Position numbers and translations under genes: made by a program. Below are positions 34,990 to 46,190 of a DNA stretch of 64,000 nt, piece after piece; positions within the stretch are counted from its first letter, which is position 1, and the number at the start of each line of letters is the position of its first letter. The notes under the pieces were generated by a model. The model saw only the letters and a list, made by a program, of their open reading frames with translations. It was not told the DNA's origin and ran no database searches. This DNA comes from Dermacentor variabilis (taxonomy: Eukaryota; Arthropoda; Arachnida; Ixodida; Ixodidae), in NCBI RefSeq assembly GCF_050947875.1, contig NC_134570.1, positions 209,465,750 to 209,529,749 on the forward strand. The letters run 5' to 3'.

Positions 34990-36790
34990 AGTGGGGCTTT
35001 CGTTCAGTAAACGACTTCAGGAGGGCTACATGCGCGATTCCGGTCTTCGATGCCCGTCATCCACTGGAAGGAAGGCGCGCAATTCTATAATTCACGTTGC
35101 TGAGATGCTCAACCACAATGAACGGTCCAAAGTAGTCGGCGAGCAGTTTTCGACATAGACCGCGTTTACGCGCAGGAGTCCATATCCACACTAGGGTCAC
35201 TCGGATCCTAAGTGGCTTGCCGGTGTCGACTATCGTATCGGGATTTTGACTGCTTTTGTGAAGCTAGATTACGTAATCGAGCGAGGCGCCGATCCTCGTC
35301 CGCTCGGCAGACGGTTTCCACGATTCCAGCGTCCTCGTGATTACCAAAAGGAAAGATAGTGTCCAATGTGTACCTCGACAGACGAGCGTAAAGAAGGAAA
35401 AACGGACTAAATGCACTTGTCTCATGTTGTGCGGTGTTGCATGCGCAAGGGACGAGCGGGAATACTTCGTCCCAGTTCATGTGGTCCGAACTTATGTATA
35501 TGAAAATCGTACATGACCGAAATCGCTGCACTGCAAAAATAACAGTAAAACATTCCTGCTCAGCCACGGTGTAATTACGTTGAGGTTTGCTTAATGACCG
35601 AATTGCGAAGGCGAAGACGTGTTCTTTGTCATTCAAACGTTGAACCAGAAGAGCACCAAGACCTACACCAGTCGCATGTGTGTGGTCTTCTGTTGGCGCG
35701 GAAGGATTGAAGTGTTGGAGGACCGGTCGTGACGTCAGCAGAAACGTCCGCTATTGAAAGGAAGCAGAACAATCAGGCGCACACTCGAAAGCGGTATTCT
35801 TGGGCAGGAGGCTTGTCAAGGGATCAGCGACGTCAACAAATCGAGGAATGAATCGCCTAAAAAAGCAGCAGCGCCCTAGAAAGCTGCGAATTTGTTTTAC
35901 AGACTGAGGCGGTTAAATTGCTTCAATAGCGTCTATCTTCGCAGGGTCATACTTGACGCCGTCTTTGTCCGCAAGATGTCCCAACACCGAGGCTCGGCGC
36001 TCACCAAAATGGCACTTTTTAGATTTGAGCACAAGAGAAGCCTTCTGTATGTAGGTGAGGACAATGCGGAGACGCGTGCTGGGCTCGTGAAGTGTGCGCC
36101 AAAGATAATAACATCGTCGCGTTAGCACATGCATATCTCCCACTTTAAACCTCGCAGAATAGTATCCATGAAGCGTTCGAAGGTGGCGGGTACGTTGCAC
36201 GAGGCGACCAGCATGACATTGAATTCAAAAAGTCCATCGCTTGTCACGAACACTGTTTTTACCTTATCCGTGGCATGCAACGGGATCCGTCAGTAGGTCG
36301 ATCTCAAGTCTACAGAAGTGGAGTAAGGAGCCGAATGAAGGCAGTCTAATGCATCATCTATCCGCGGTAGTGGGTAGACATCTCTCTTGGTAACGTTGTT
36401 TAGCCGCCATTAATCTACACAAAATCACCAACTACCATCTTTCATTCTCACAAGAATGACAGATTCAGCTAAGGAACTCGCGAAGCCCTGAATTATCCCC
36501 GTGTGTAGCATTTCCTGTACTTGCTCGCCAATTATCTTACGCTGAGTCGGGAATACTCTGTACGGCTTCTGTCGTATAGGGCGCCCCTTCCAGTATTGAT
36601 ACGATGGCGTATCCGAGAAGAAGGAATTTCGGACGCCTTGTCAATCTGTTTCTTCGTCCTCGTCCAGTCGCGCTTATACACTACCATGAAAAGTCAAACA
36701 CTTGCGAGTGCTTGGATAGAGTGGCTAATAACGTGTACCGCTCACTCGTGCTGAGCGATTTGCTCACCATCTGCCAGATGCAATGGCACA
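34990..36790 (-). pseudogene. pol: Gy-D2 pol, inverted copy of Gy-D1
   Basis: Same truncation, same internal deletion from RNase H (IRSLSKPQRNYTVAEQECF, near 35560) to late integrase (SSDHMNWDE), same stop in the catalytic motif (C-stop-RDD near 36120) and the same tail (YARLSRYTLDTIFPF). Small differences from Gy-D1 include extra or missing stops. The shared lesions show that both descend from one already dead insertion. Confidence 0.8.
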
Positions 36791-36899
36791 ATGAATGTCC
36801 ACGACGCGCAAGCATTCCCGCCCTCACTACTAACCAGGAAAACGAGGAGCGCGACCCAAAGCTCTGGTAATTTAACTTGATGCACTCATTACCGCGTAC

Positions 36900-37506
36900 T
36901 CTGTCAGTACTGCTCTTGATACAGGAGCGACAATTACCTGTATCAGCGAAGGTGTGTTGACGACTCCTCACCTACAAATAATGAGACTTTCATGCATCAA
37001 CGTACAACAAGTTGCAACATCTACGAAAAAATTGGGTCACGTCAATCTAAAGATACAGAAATGAAGGAAATGAAAAAAGGAAATGAAGGAACATGTACAA
37101 GGCATGAACAGCATCCTACATCTTGGCTTGGACAGTGCATATCTCTTTTCCTTGTCTCAGGATCTTGATACCCTGACTCGACACCAAAGGAGTGACATCC
37201 TCCACTCTCATCCACGAAACTCTTCCACGGCTAACACGCACGATTGTTTGCAGGAATTCGAACTTTGTGATTGAAACTCAGAGGATGGCATTGAAGCAGC
37301 TTGTCCCGAAGTACGAGGACATTCTTTCCAAATGACAGTCTGACATTGCGTGCATTACTAGCGAAACACATCCTATTCCTTTTGCTAACAATGTTCCCAT
37401 GCGTAGAGCACTCTATCGATGCTCAGAAGCCGACAGCGTCGAAATGGACAGACAAATCAACGACCTTCTTGCACAAGGAGTGATACGACTGTCTACGTCA
37501 CCGTAA
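36900..37506 (+). pseudogene. Gy-H2: inverted copy of Gy-H1 fragment
   Basis: Plus strand LDTGATITCISE near 36915, HVQGMNSILHLGLDSAYLF and, near 37440, SEADSVEMDRQINDLLAQG with LSTSP then a stop. It mirrors 15124-15720. Confidence 0.55.
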
Positions 37507-37509
37507 GCT

Positions 37510-37790
37510 GCGCCGAAACTTAAACTCGTATGACAGCTAATGCACGTAGTATTGTGAAAAATATAAATAAGAAACAAAGCGGGCCACAGAAGAGACCCTT
37601 GCGGGACCCCTGACAAGGCCTTCCGAAAATTTCAAGTAGTGCCATTCAGCAGAGCACACTGCTTGACATGCAACAAGTGAATATTTATCCACCGAAAACC
37701 GCTAGAATGTATATTTAGCACCCGAAGTTTATCAAGAGGCAAATAATGAAAGACTATGTTAAGTGCGTTAAGGAAGTCCAAAAAGAAAAT
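37510..37790 (-). pseudogene. LINE reverse transcriptase fragment, inverted copy
   Basis: Mirror of 14841-15112. Minus strand contains SGVPQGSLLWPALFLIYI, here preceded by Ser-Gly without the stop seen in the other arm. Confidence 0.6.
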
Positions 37791-37974
37791 GCACTCCCCC
37801 CCCCCTACTTGCTAATTCATATCAATTTTGCACGCTAAGTCACAATAAAACTCTCGTAATTGTGTAGTACATGAAAACCACTTGCGAAAACGCTGTTCAC
37901 TGTTCGTTAGTAACGCGCTGTTCAATAAATATTTCACAATATCTTTGTAAATTCATCGCTTTATTTACTTTTAA

Positions 37975-38697
37975 GAGGAAGCTATAGCTCGGGCCCAACT
38001 CCGACGCGGCCTATTCAAATACATGTAAAACGCAAAAACGTTTTTATGAGATAATCCCTGGACCGATTTTGATGAAATTTGTTGCGTTTGAAAGAGAAAG
38101 TTAAATTCTAGTGTCTGTTGGAAGCGAAGTTTCGATTTAGGACTTAAATTTTCTTAAAACAATTTTCAAATATCTGACCGTCTGAAAAAAATAGACGCAC
38201 GAAGTTTACAAATTCATAGCTCTGCATCAAGAACTGATATCGCGGTTCTGTAAACGGCATCCATTAGATCATTCAAAGCGGACAAGTTCAATATGTCATT
38301 TTACATCTTACGTGAGTTTGTTACGTTGGTTACAATGGTTTTGCAAAAGTTGTATTTCCCTACGACTAATTTTTTTATATTCATGTGTAACATATCAATT
38401 TCGTCCGCTTTAGATGTACTAATAGATGCAAATCACAGAATTGTATTATCGTATTTAGTGGTTGAGTTACAGAGTTGTAAACTTGATAGTTTCGTTTTTT
38501 GAAAATTTACGATTTTTTCCAATTTTTATTAAAAAATTGACAACCTAACTCAAAAATTCGAAACCAACAGTCACTAGATCTTAATTTTGTCTTTTAAATG
38601 CAACAAACCTCGTCAAATTTGGTGCAGTGGTTGCCGAGAAAAACGAATTCTCCTTTTACATGTATTTACATAGGAGCACTCGAGCTAAAGCTTCCTC
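37975..38697. mobile_element. TTAA-flanked MITE (723 bp) with terminal inverted repeats
   Basis: Ends GAGGAAGCTATAGCTCG and CGAGCTAAAGCTTCCTC are imperfect inverted repeats, extending inward with a shared TACATGTAAAA. TTAA flanks both sides (37971-37974, 38698-38701). It splits one 66-bp unit; the matching unit in the other arm (14641-14706) has an uninterrupted TTAA. Interior AT-rich, no transposase. TTAA duplication is the hallmark of piggyBac-type transposition. Confidence 0.8.
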
Positions 38698-38700
38698 TTA

Positions 38701-38784
38701 AGTGAAGTTGATGTGGGCAATAAATATTTCACAATATCTTTGTAAATTCATCGCTTCATTTACTTAAGTGAAATTGATGTGGGC
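38701..38784. repeat. 66-bp repeat units of segment X2
   Basis: One complete inverted unit (about 38719-38784) and the 3' portion of the unit split by the MITE (its other part is about 37923-37970). Confidence 0.75.
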
Positions 38785-38811
38785 AGGACAGGTCTGCATT
38801 CAGTACCACCT

Positions 38812-39873
38812 TCTTTCGAACCAGCTTTATCAATTGGGTCTGGGTCAGCTACTTTTCAGCGATGTGGCAACTGAGCAGTAGATAACAATATTTTCCAATA
38901 TTAGGGGCAGATAGACTGAAATTGAATGAGCACATCGTTTTAATATCAGGAGCAGTGGGCTCAGGATTGTATTCTATCAGGAGCAGTGGGCGTACTAGCA
39001 TCGATATTGCGTTGGAGAACTTCCCTACGACAAGCGCTAAGTTCACTTTGTTCCATCAGAGAGATGCTTCTATTTGATGGTGGTTACTTACATGCATATT
39101 CAGAAAGGAAGACCGACTGATAATAGTGGCTCAAGCGGGCCACTTTCCTGCCTTATCTAAAAGGTACAGTAATTCTGACAATTGTTTACTAATGCGTGAG
39201 AATTGTTTGGCTCGCCTCTGACTTCGTTTATGTTTAGTTTTGCTTTTTTGCTTTTCTTAGCTTATGCGTATCTACTTATGGCTTTTTCGGCGGCACAGAG
39301 TGCTTAAGCTTTAGCAGAGAATCGGCAGTTTGTTTTGCCGCATCCGGCTCCTTCAATACATTCGTACAAACTGAGCCAGAACGTTGGGCTCGAGCGCTTG
39401 ACGACGAAGCAGGGCAGTCGAAACAGAACACCAGCTGCCGCAACGCGTGACACATTGGCAACGCGTGACACATTGCCATAGAGGGTGGAGAGAGAGAAGG
39501 GGTTCTTTATGATGAAGGGCAAGGTCGGCACAGTCTTAAGCAGCCCTTGAGAGAGCACGGCTCAGCGCCAATGGTGGTGAGGGGAGGAGTGGATGCTAAA
39601 CAAGATAGGACAGGAGAAGGTGCAGTTGTCGCCATGGCAGGGTCGAACAAAACCGGTCGGCTGGAGCTTAGTGGGGCGGGCCCGCATGGGAGGCCTTGTC
39701 AGCTGGTTACAGATTAGTCATGGGCAGTCAAGGGAGGTTAGTCAAGGGCAACGAAAGCACCCAAACTGCTTGGATTGGCAGACCTCGGGAGGGTGGGAGA
39801 ACCAATTGCTAAAGGGACGCTACAGCTTCGCCGAGAGCCCCGTCGAGTCGACGAAATGCAGCGCCACGTTGCC
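38812..39873. other. No gene seen; flank between X2 and Gy-G
   Basis: Short direct repeats only: TATCAGGAGCAGTGGGC twice (about 38943-38991) and CAACGCGTGACACATTG in tandem (about 39437-39476). No protein similarity recognised. Confidence 0.5.
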
Positions 39874-39877
39874 ATAT

Positions 39878-40023
39878 TGCTACGGAACAGCCGCCACAGT
39901 GGCTGCACTGAGGAGGACGAAGACGACGTGTGTGCCCGTTTGATATAGCGTCGCCATTTTGGCCTCCGTGAGCTTCCCTGTAAATAAATTGTAAATAGTA
40001 TTCGGCTTCAGCTCCAAATAACA
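39878..40023 (+). repeat. 5' LTR of Gy-G (146 bp)
   Basis: TGCTACGGAACAG to AAATAACA, with TGTAAATAAATTG as polyadenylation region. Confidence 0.85.
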
Positions 40024-40028
40024 TAATT

Positions 40029-40068
40029 GTCCACCTCCACCAAATAACAAAATTTGGTGGAGGTGGAC
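40029..40068 (+). other. Primer-binding site within a perfect inverted repeat
   Basis: GTCCACCTCCACCAAAT (40029-40045), six-base loop, ATTTGGTGGAGGTGGAC (40052-40068). The second arm holds the expected primer site TGGTGGAGGTGGAC. The first arm is its exact complement, i.e. equal to the 3' end a matching tRNA would have. The other elements here have only the second arm. Confidence 0.75.
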
Positions 40069-40083
40069 GTTCCGGTACCCGTC

Positions 40084-41304
40084 ATGGAGCTTCGCAGCGG
40101 TCGCAACGGCGACCATGCAACTTCGGCTCCTGTTGGCGGCACTTCATCTACGCAAGCGTCTCCGCCTGCAGCCCCGAGCTACGTCGCCGTTTCCTCACCT
40201 CGGGATCCTGGTGTTTGTAACGGAGTCGGCAGTCCTGATGCTGACGACTGGCTCCGCTTATACGAACGTGTCAGCACCTGTCACAGGTAGGATCCAACTA
40301 TTATGCTTGCTAGCGTACTTTTCTACCTCGACGGAGCTCCATTGGCGTGGTTCCAGACTCACGAAGAGGAGATCTCGAGCTGGGATCGCTTCAAAGACAA
40401 GGTACGCGACCTTTTTGGCAATCCGTTTGGTCGACAAGTCAATACCAAGAAAGCCCTTGCCACACGTGTACCGACGTCGACCGAGTCCTACGTGTCGTAC
40501 ATCCTTGACGTCTTGGCCCTTTGAGCCAAGGATGACCCGAACATGACTGAGGACGATAAGGTTAATCACGTCCTCTAAGGCATTGCTGATGACGAATTCA
40601 ATTTACTAGTGTTTACAAACGTCACCAGCATCGATACCATCCTCAAGGAATGCTGCCGTCTCGAGCATGCTAAAAGCCGCCGGGTGTCCCAGCACATCAC
40701 GCGACTTCCCAAAACAGCTGCTACGTCATCCTGTGATGACCTCTTCCACCAGCCGTCGCGATGTGACAACTTGACCCACATCATTCGTCGTGAGGTCGAA
40801 GCGGCACAACCGGCGGCCCCTTCATTCCCGTTACCTGATCATTCTCCGGTGACAATCTTCTTGATCCAGGCCGTCGTCCGTCAAGAGTTGTCCAACGTCG
40901 GCCTGCAATCAATTTGTTCCGTATGCTCGGAACCTCTGTCTCCACGCACGTCCCCACCGCTCTCTTCTTACTCCTCTTATGGACAGCGCAACCCCTCCGA
41001 ATGGCGAACCATGGACGTCAAGCCGATCTGTTTTAACTGCCGACGCATTGGACATGTCGCTTGCCACTGCCGCAGCCACTGGACTTCTCCGACACGCTAT
41101 TATCCTGATTACCCCCCTCGCCCCTCTAGCGCATCCTTTTCCTTCGCCCCTTCTATGCCCGCTCCATCATCTGACCCTGCGACACCTTTGACACGACCCC
41201 GCTACTCCCGCTCGCCTTCTCCCTGCTGCTGCCAATCTCGCTCGCACCCGTCACGCCGTGCTCCTTCTCCGACCTACTCGCCGCACCCCCGACCGGAAAG
41301 CTAG
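40084..41304 (+). pseudogene. gag: Gy-G gag with three nonsense codons
   Basis: One continuous frame from ATG 40084 (MELRSGRNGD) to TAG 41302-41304, interrupted by TAG 40288-40290, TGA 40522-40524 and TAA 40576-40578. Capsid-like domain: DADDWLRLYERVS, GAPLAWFQTHEE, DRFKDKVRDLFG, TESYVSYILDVL. Zinc knuckle CFNCRRIGHVACHC is canonical. An Arg/Ser/Pro-rich tail ends at GGAAAGC-TAG, with pol in the -1 frame. Confidence 0.9.
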
Positions 41305-44300
41305 ACAGTGCAGCTTCTGGAGGTGAAGCTGCATTGACGACATCGGCACGAGATCCTCGCTTCACCTTACCCACGAACAAGAATCTTTTGGACGTTCTCG
41401 TCGACAATGTTCCTGTGTGCGCTTTGATTGACACTGGGGCGCATGTGTCCATTATGAGTGCTGCTCTTCGCCGTCGGCTCAAGAAAGTACTGACGCCTGA
41501 CCCGAACCGAGTTGTACAAGTCGCCGACGGAGGGACTGTCGCTATTCTTGGCATGTGTTTTGCCCGACTCACCATTGCTGAGAGACACACCATCGTTCTC
41601 TTCACCGTCATCGAGCATTGCCCTCACAAACTCATTCTCGGTCTCGATTTTCTTGTCAATCATTCTGCCCTCATTGACTGTTCGGCCGGCTCACTTCGCC
41701 TTTACTTGCCTCTTCTTGCCGACCCTGCGGACTCGCCTCCAAGCCATCTGAGCTGCATGGATTTTATTCGCCTACCGCCTCACTCTGTGACACACGTCGA
41801 CTTGTTGTCCTCACCAGCTGTACCTGACGGCAATTACGTGGCCGCACCAATTCCGGCCGTTATACTTACACATGGTATTACCGTGCCTTACACTGTGCTG
41901 AAAATTACTGGCAACTGCACCTGCCTTCCACTTGCCAATTTCGCTCTAACCGCGCAAGTTCTCCCTCAAGGGATCTCCTTGGCTATAATTAAGGATGTGC
42001 AGGATGATGAGGTCGAGCCATTCACAGTGGAAGATTGTTAGGGCTCAGCCCATACCGTGACGTCATCGCACGGTACTGATATCGACATTAAGAAGATCGT
42101 TTCCTCTGACCTTACACCTGCTCAAGCTGAAGCTCTTTGCCGCGTTCTTCAAGGCTATCTCGACATTTTTGACTTTGACAATAGAACCTTAGGTCAAACG
42201 CCCATCGTGACCCATCCCATAAATACTGGCGATGCGAACCCTATTCACCGACGTCCATATCGTGTTTCTGCGTCGGAACGAGCTGTATCCAACAGGAAGT
42301 CAAAAAGATGCTTGCAAAGGACATTATCGAGCCTTCCTGTCGTCCCTGGGCATCTCCCGTAGTACTTGTCAAAAAGGAGGATGAAACGTGGCGCTTTTGT
42401 GTAGATTATCGCCACCTGCACAAAATCACAAAAAAGGACGTGTATCCTTGCCACGTATTGATGACGCTCTAGACGGCCTGTGCGGTGCCACCCATTTTTC
42501 TTCCTACGACTTACGGTCCGGCTATTGGCAGATATTCGTCGATGACATGGATCGAGAGAAGACTGCATTTATTACCCCTGACGGCCTTTATCAGTTCAAG
42601 GTGATGCCTTTCGGTCTCTGTAACGCTCCCGTCACCTTCGAACGAACGATGGACTCTTTGCTTCAGGGATTCAAGTGGTCCACCTGTTTGTGCTATCTGG
42701 ACGACGTCATCGTTTATTCGCCCACATTCGACACGCATCTAGACCGTCTTTCAGCGATGCTTGACGTGTTCCGCCGCGCCGGTCTCTAGTTGAACTCGTC
42801 AAAATGTCATTTCACTCGCCGCCAAATCACCGTCCTTGGACACCTCGTAGACGCCAGAGGCGTGCGACCCGATCCGGACAAAAGTTGCGCCGTTACGAAT
42901 TTTCCTGTTCCGAAGTCTACCAAGGACGTTCGTAGTTTCATAGGGCTGTGCTCGTATTTCCGACGCTTTGTGAAAGATTTTGCGACCATCGCACGTCCCC
43001 TTACCGACCTCTTGAAGAAAGACGTCCCTTTTTCTTGGGGTCCTGACCATGCCGCATCTTTTTCGCAGGTGACTACTCTCCTTACCACGCCTCCAATGTT
43101 AGCCCACTTTGAACCGTCTGCCTCAACGGAAGTTCGAACTGATGCCAGTGGTCACGGCATAGGAGCAGCGTTAGCACAGCGCCAGCGTGGACATGATTGC
43201 ATTATAGCCTATGCCAGCAGAGTTCTATCATCCGCCCAGCGCAATTGTTCAATCACAGAGCGCGAGTGCCTCGCTCTTGTGTGGGCTGTTGCGAAATTTT
43301 GTCCATACTTGCACGGACGCCCCTTCTGTGTCATCACTGATCACCACGCTCTCTGCTGGCTATCCTCGCTCAAGGACCCCACGGGACAACTCGCTCGCTG
43401 TGCGTCATGCCTGCAAGAATGCACCTTCTCCGTGGTATATAAGACGGGACGCTTGCACTAGGATGCCGATTGTGTGTCCGGCCACCCCGTCGACGAACCG
43501 GCTGATGCGGACGCCGTCGCTTACGCTTTCTCTGTGTCCCAGTTGCTTCAAATCGGCAACGACCAACGGCGCAATCCTTCATTACGAGCACTGATCGACC
43601 ATCTGGAGTCAACTCCTGGCGACGCCTCTCTCCAGATGTTTCTCCGTAAGGAGGGGGCATTATACCGCAGGAATTTCGATCACACGGCCTTGACCTTCTG
43701 CTCGTCATTCCATCGAACCTGCGTTCGACTGTCCTCCAGCAACTTCACGATGCTCCCTTGGCTGGACACTTGGGCGTCTCGCGCACATACGACCATGTAC
43801 ACCGTCCATTCTTTTGACCGGGTCTCGCTCGCTCCATGTGGCGCTGCGTTGCCGCTCTTGTGAGCCCTGTCAGTGCCGGATGAAGCCCTCCACACCTCCA
43901 GCTGGATGTTTCCAGCCGATCGACATTCCACCTGAACCCTTTCTCCGTGTTGGTCTAGACCTTCATGGACCATTTCCTCTCTCGGGCTCCGGAAATAAAT
44001 GGGTCGCCGTCGCTACCAATTATGCTACGCGGTACGCAATCACCACAGCCCTCCCGACAAGTTGCGCTACTGACGTTGCTGACTTTCTGCTCTATGACAT
44101 CATTTTAGTGCACGGTGCTCCGCTCCAATTACTCACTGACCGTTGCCGCAGCTTTCTGTCGGCAGTCGTCGAGGACATCCGCCGTTCCTGCTCGACAAAG
44201 CACAAGTTCAGCACGTCCTACCACCCACAGAACGGCCTCGCGGAACGCCTCAACCGGACCATCACTGACATGCTTTCGAAGTACATTGCGACCGACCACC

Positions 44301-44800
44301 ACGACTGGAATCTTCACTTACTATATGTGACATTCGCGTATAATTAATCGCGTCATGACACCGCCGCCTATTCACCATTCTATCTTCTATATGCCCGAGA
44401 ACCCGTGTTGCCCTTGGACACTTTGCTGCCCTCGGCCACACGTTGCGCCACTGAATGCGCCCGCGACGCGATCGCACACGCCGACCACGCGCGCCAGCTC
44501 GCCCGCACCCGTCTCGAGGCCTCACCTGAGCATCAGAGATGCCTCTATGATTGCCACCGTCGTGACGTGCACTTTTCTCCGGGTTCTCTGGTGCTTCTTT
44601 GGTCACCCGTTCGACGTGTGGGCATTTCCGAAAAGCTGCAGTCGCGCTACACTGGCCCTTACCGTGTTGTACGACAAGTGACCGATGTCACGTATGAAAT
44701 CATCCCCGCCGATCTCTCAGCGTCATCGTCAGCTGCAAGTGGCATCGTTCACGTGGCAAGACTAAATCCATACCACACACCTTTCACCGCGGAAGAGTAG
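41295..44800 (+). pseudogene. pol: Gy-G pol (protease-RT-RNase H-integrase), multiple lesions
   Basis: Protease (41334 on): ALIDTGAHVSIMS, HKLILGLDFLV. After TAG 42039-42041 and a frameshift near 42290, [16 protein letters not shown] in broken frame, [25 protein letters not shown], catalytic CYLDDVIVYS near 42700, then TAG 42787-42789. RNase [42 protein letters not shown] 43459-43461. A frameshift near 43690 precedes integrase: DDE residues in GLDLHGPFP, LLTDRCRSF and NGLAERLNRT, TAA 44345-44347, then the GPY-type tail (LVLLWSPVRRVGISEKL, RYTGPYRV) ending at TAG 44798-44800. All catalytic residues remain; only reading-frame damage inactivates it. Confidence 0.92.
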
Positions 44801-44838
44801 ATTAAGCACCGGGACGGTGCTTCTACAGCCGGGGGTGA

Positions 44839-44986
44839 TGCTGCGGAACAGCCGCCACAGTGTGGCTGCACTGAGGAGGGCGAAGACGACGTGTGTGCCC
44901 GTTTGATATCGCGTCGCCATTTCGGCCTCCATGAGCATTCCTGTAAATAAATTGTAAATATTATTCGGCTTCAGCTTCACGTAACA
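44839..44986 (+). repeat. 3' LTR of Gy-G (148 bp)
   Basis: TGCTGCGGAACAG to CTTCACGTAACA, preceded by the purine tract GCCGGGGGTGA. ATAT follows. Confidence 0.85.
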
Positions 44987-45164
44987 ATATCATCCTTGCT
45001 GTCCCTCTCGTAAGCCTGTGTAATGTGCGGGTTCCTGTCAACGGAAGCTCTCGCATGCGTTCTAACTACGACTCACTCAGGCCAAATGAAAATGCGCCAA
45101 GCGTGTCAACGCACTCGCTTGCCCGCGAGATGTTCATCACTCGAAGGACGCTCAGCAGTGTTGA

Positions 45165-45440
45165 ATTGGATATTGGCCCACCGCTAAATTTAGGTAGGTC
45201 CATCCCCAAATTTCAAGCAGTCCTAGCCCCCCATTCAAGTAGGGAACACCCCAAAATTTCAGTTGCTGACTCCCCACCATCGAAATTTTAGTTGACCCAC
45301 TCCTAAATTTAAATTGGACCCAACGGAAATTTCAAGTCGGCCCACTCTGAAATTTACCTTGCCCAATCCTCTAATTGATCTTGACCCACCCCGAAATTTC
45401 AAGTATGCGCATCCCTTTATTTAGGCTGGCCTAATTCCAT
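45165..45440. repeat. Degenerate tandem repeat, about 28-30 bp unit
   Basis: Some eight or nine loosely matching units built on CCCACCCCGAAATTTCAAGT (45389-45408 is the cleanest). Bases vary freely around a conserved AAATTT core. Confidence 0.65.
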
Positions 45441-45442
45441 AT

Positions 45443-45690
45443 TAAGGTGCAGCGATGGCATAGAGATAGAGCAACCACCTCGCCCCCAAGAGGACCGTGG
45501 TTCAAATCCTGGTGCCGCGCAATTTCCCACCGGATTGAAAATAAAAACCAGTGTGTTGATAAAATTGCATAGGTAGGCTTGGAGTGTGGCCTGAACTCCG
45601 TGACCGGAACCGGTACGCACTCTCTCACCCGAGCAGGATTAGCCACCCTGGTGCAGTATTTCGCCACAACCTGCTATATGAATACAACAA
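45443..45690 (+). mobile_element. tRNA-derived SINE, a family different from Ruka
   Basis: Head GCAGCGATGGCATAGAGATAGAGC (A-box-like), B box GGTTCAAATCCTGG and closing GTGCCGC give a tRNA-like outline (45447-45517). A body with AAATTGCATAGGTAGG and GGAACCGGTACGCACTC follows. No clear tail or target duplication. Confidence 0.6.
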
Positions 45691-45709
45691 TCAAACCACG
45701 GCCCTGTGA

Positions 45710-46138
45710 CCTGTGACAACGCAGAGGCTGCTAAGAATGTCTGGGTCCCGGCCGGCCGCCATTTGAATCTGAAGCGGGCAAAGCTTAACGCTAAAACGTT
45801 ATCTAGTGAGGCGAGTCTAGCGGCGCTATTGGAGGAATTAGCGAGCAGTAAATGGGATTTAATAGGGCTCAGTGAGGCTAGGAGGACAAATGAAGCATAT
45901 AAAGTGCTAAAAACCCGGCATGTCCTGTGCTACCGAGGCTTAGCGGAGAGACGAGAACTAGGAGTCCGATTCCTGATTAATAAGGATGTAGCTGGTAACA
46001 TACATGAATTCTGTAGCATTGACAAGAGCGTGGCAGGTCTTGTTGCGAAGCTTAATAAGTGGTACAAATTGAAGGTCGTACAGGTCTACGCGCCTACATC
46101 CAGTCATGATGACCAGCACGTCGAAAGCTTTTATGAAT
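45710..46138 (+). pseudogene. RTE-like LINE, piece 1: endonuclease N-terminal part
   Basis: Plus-strand frame shows the apurinic endonuclease fold start: LNAKTL, SKWDLIGLSEARR (catalytic Glu region), LGVRFLINKDV, VVQVYAPTSSHDDQHVESFYE. It ends where LINE-M begins. The wording resembles RTE/BovB-type elements and the related host craniofacial development protein 2 family. Pieces 2 and 3 continue the protein in the right order at 51905 and 60456. Confidence 0.8.
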
Positions 46139-46190
46139 GGATGGATGGAAACAACTTTATTTTGAATCCGGCCAATTTGAGGACCCGGGC

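Larger units (their letters stand above)
39878..44986 (+). mobile_element. Gy-G: complete but decayed Ty3/gypsy element
   Basis: LTRs 39878-40023 and 44839-44986 (about 8 percent apart by eye), ATAT target duplication (39874-39877, 44987-44990), gag and full pol with all four enzyme domains. It is the only element of this group in the window with a complete integrase. Stops and at least two frameshifts make it inactive. Confidence 0.93.

Noticed and set aside
45165..45440. CRISPR-like array
   Set aside because: Units are degenerate, without constant repeats or unique spacers, and the DNA is eukaryotic.
45710..46138. Host gene similar to craniofacial development protein 2
   Set aside because: That family shares ancestry with RTE endonuclease; the following pieces are RT, so a LINE is the simpler reading.
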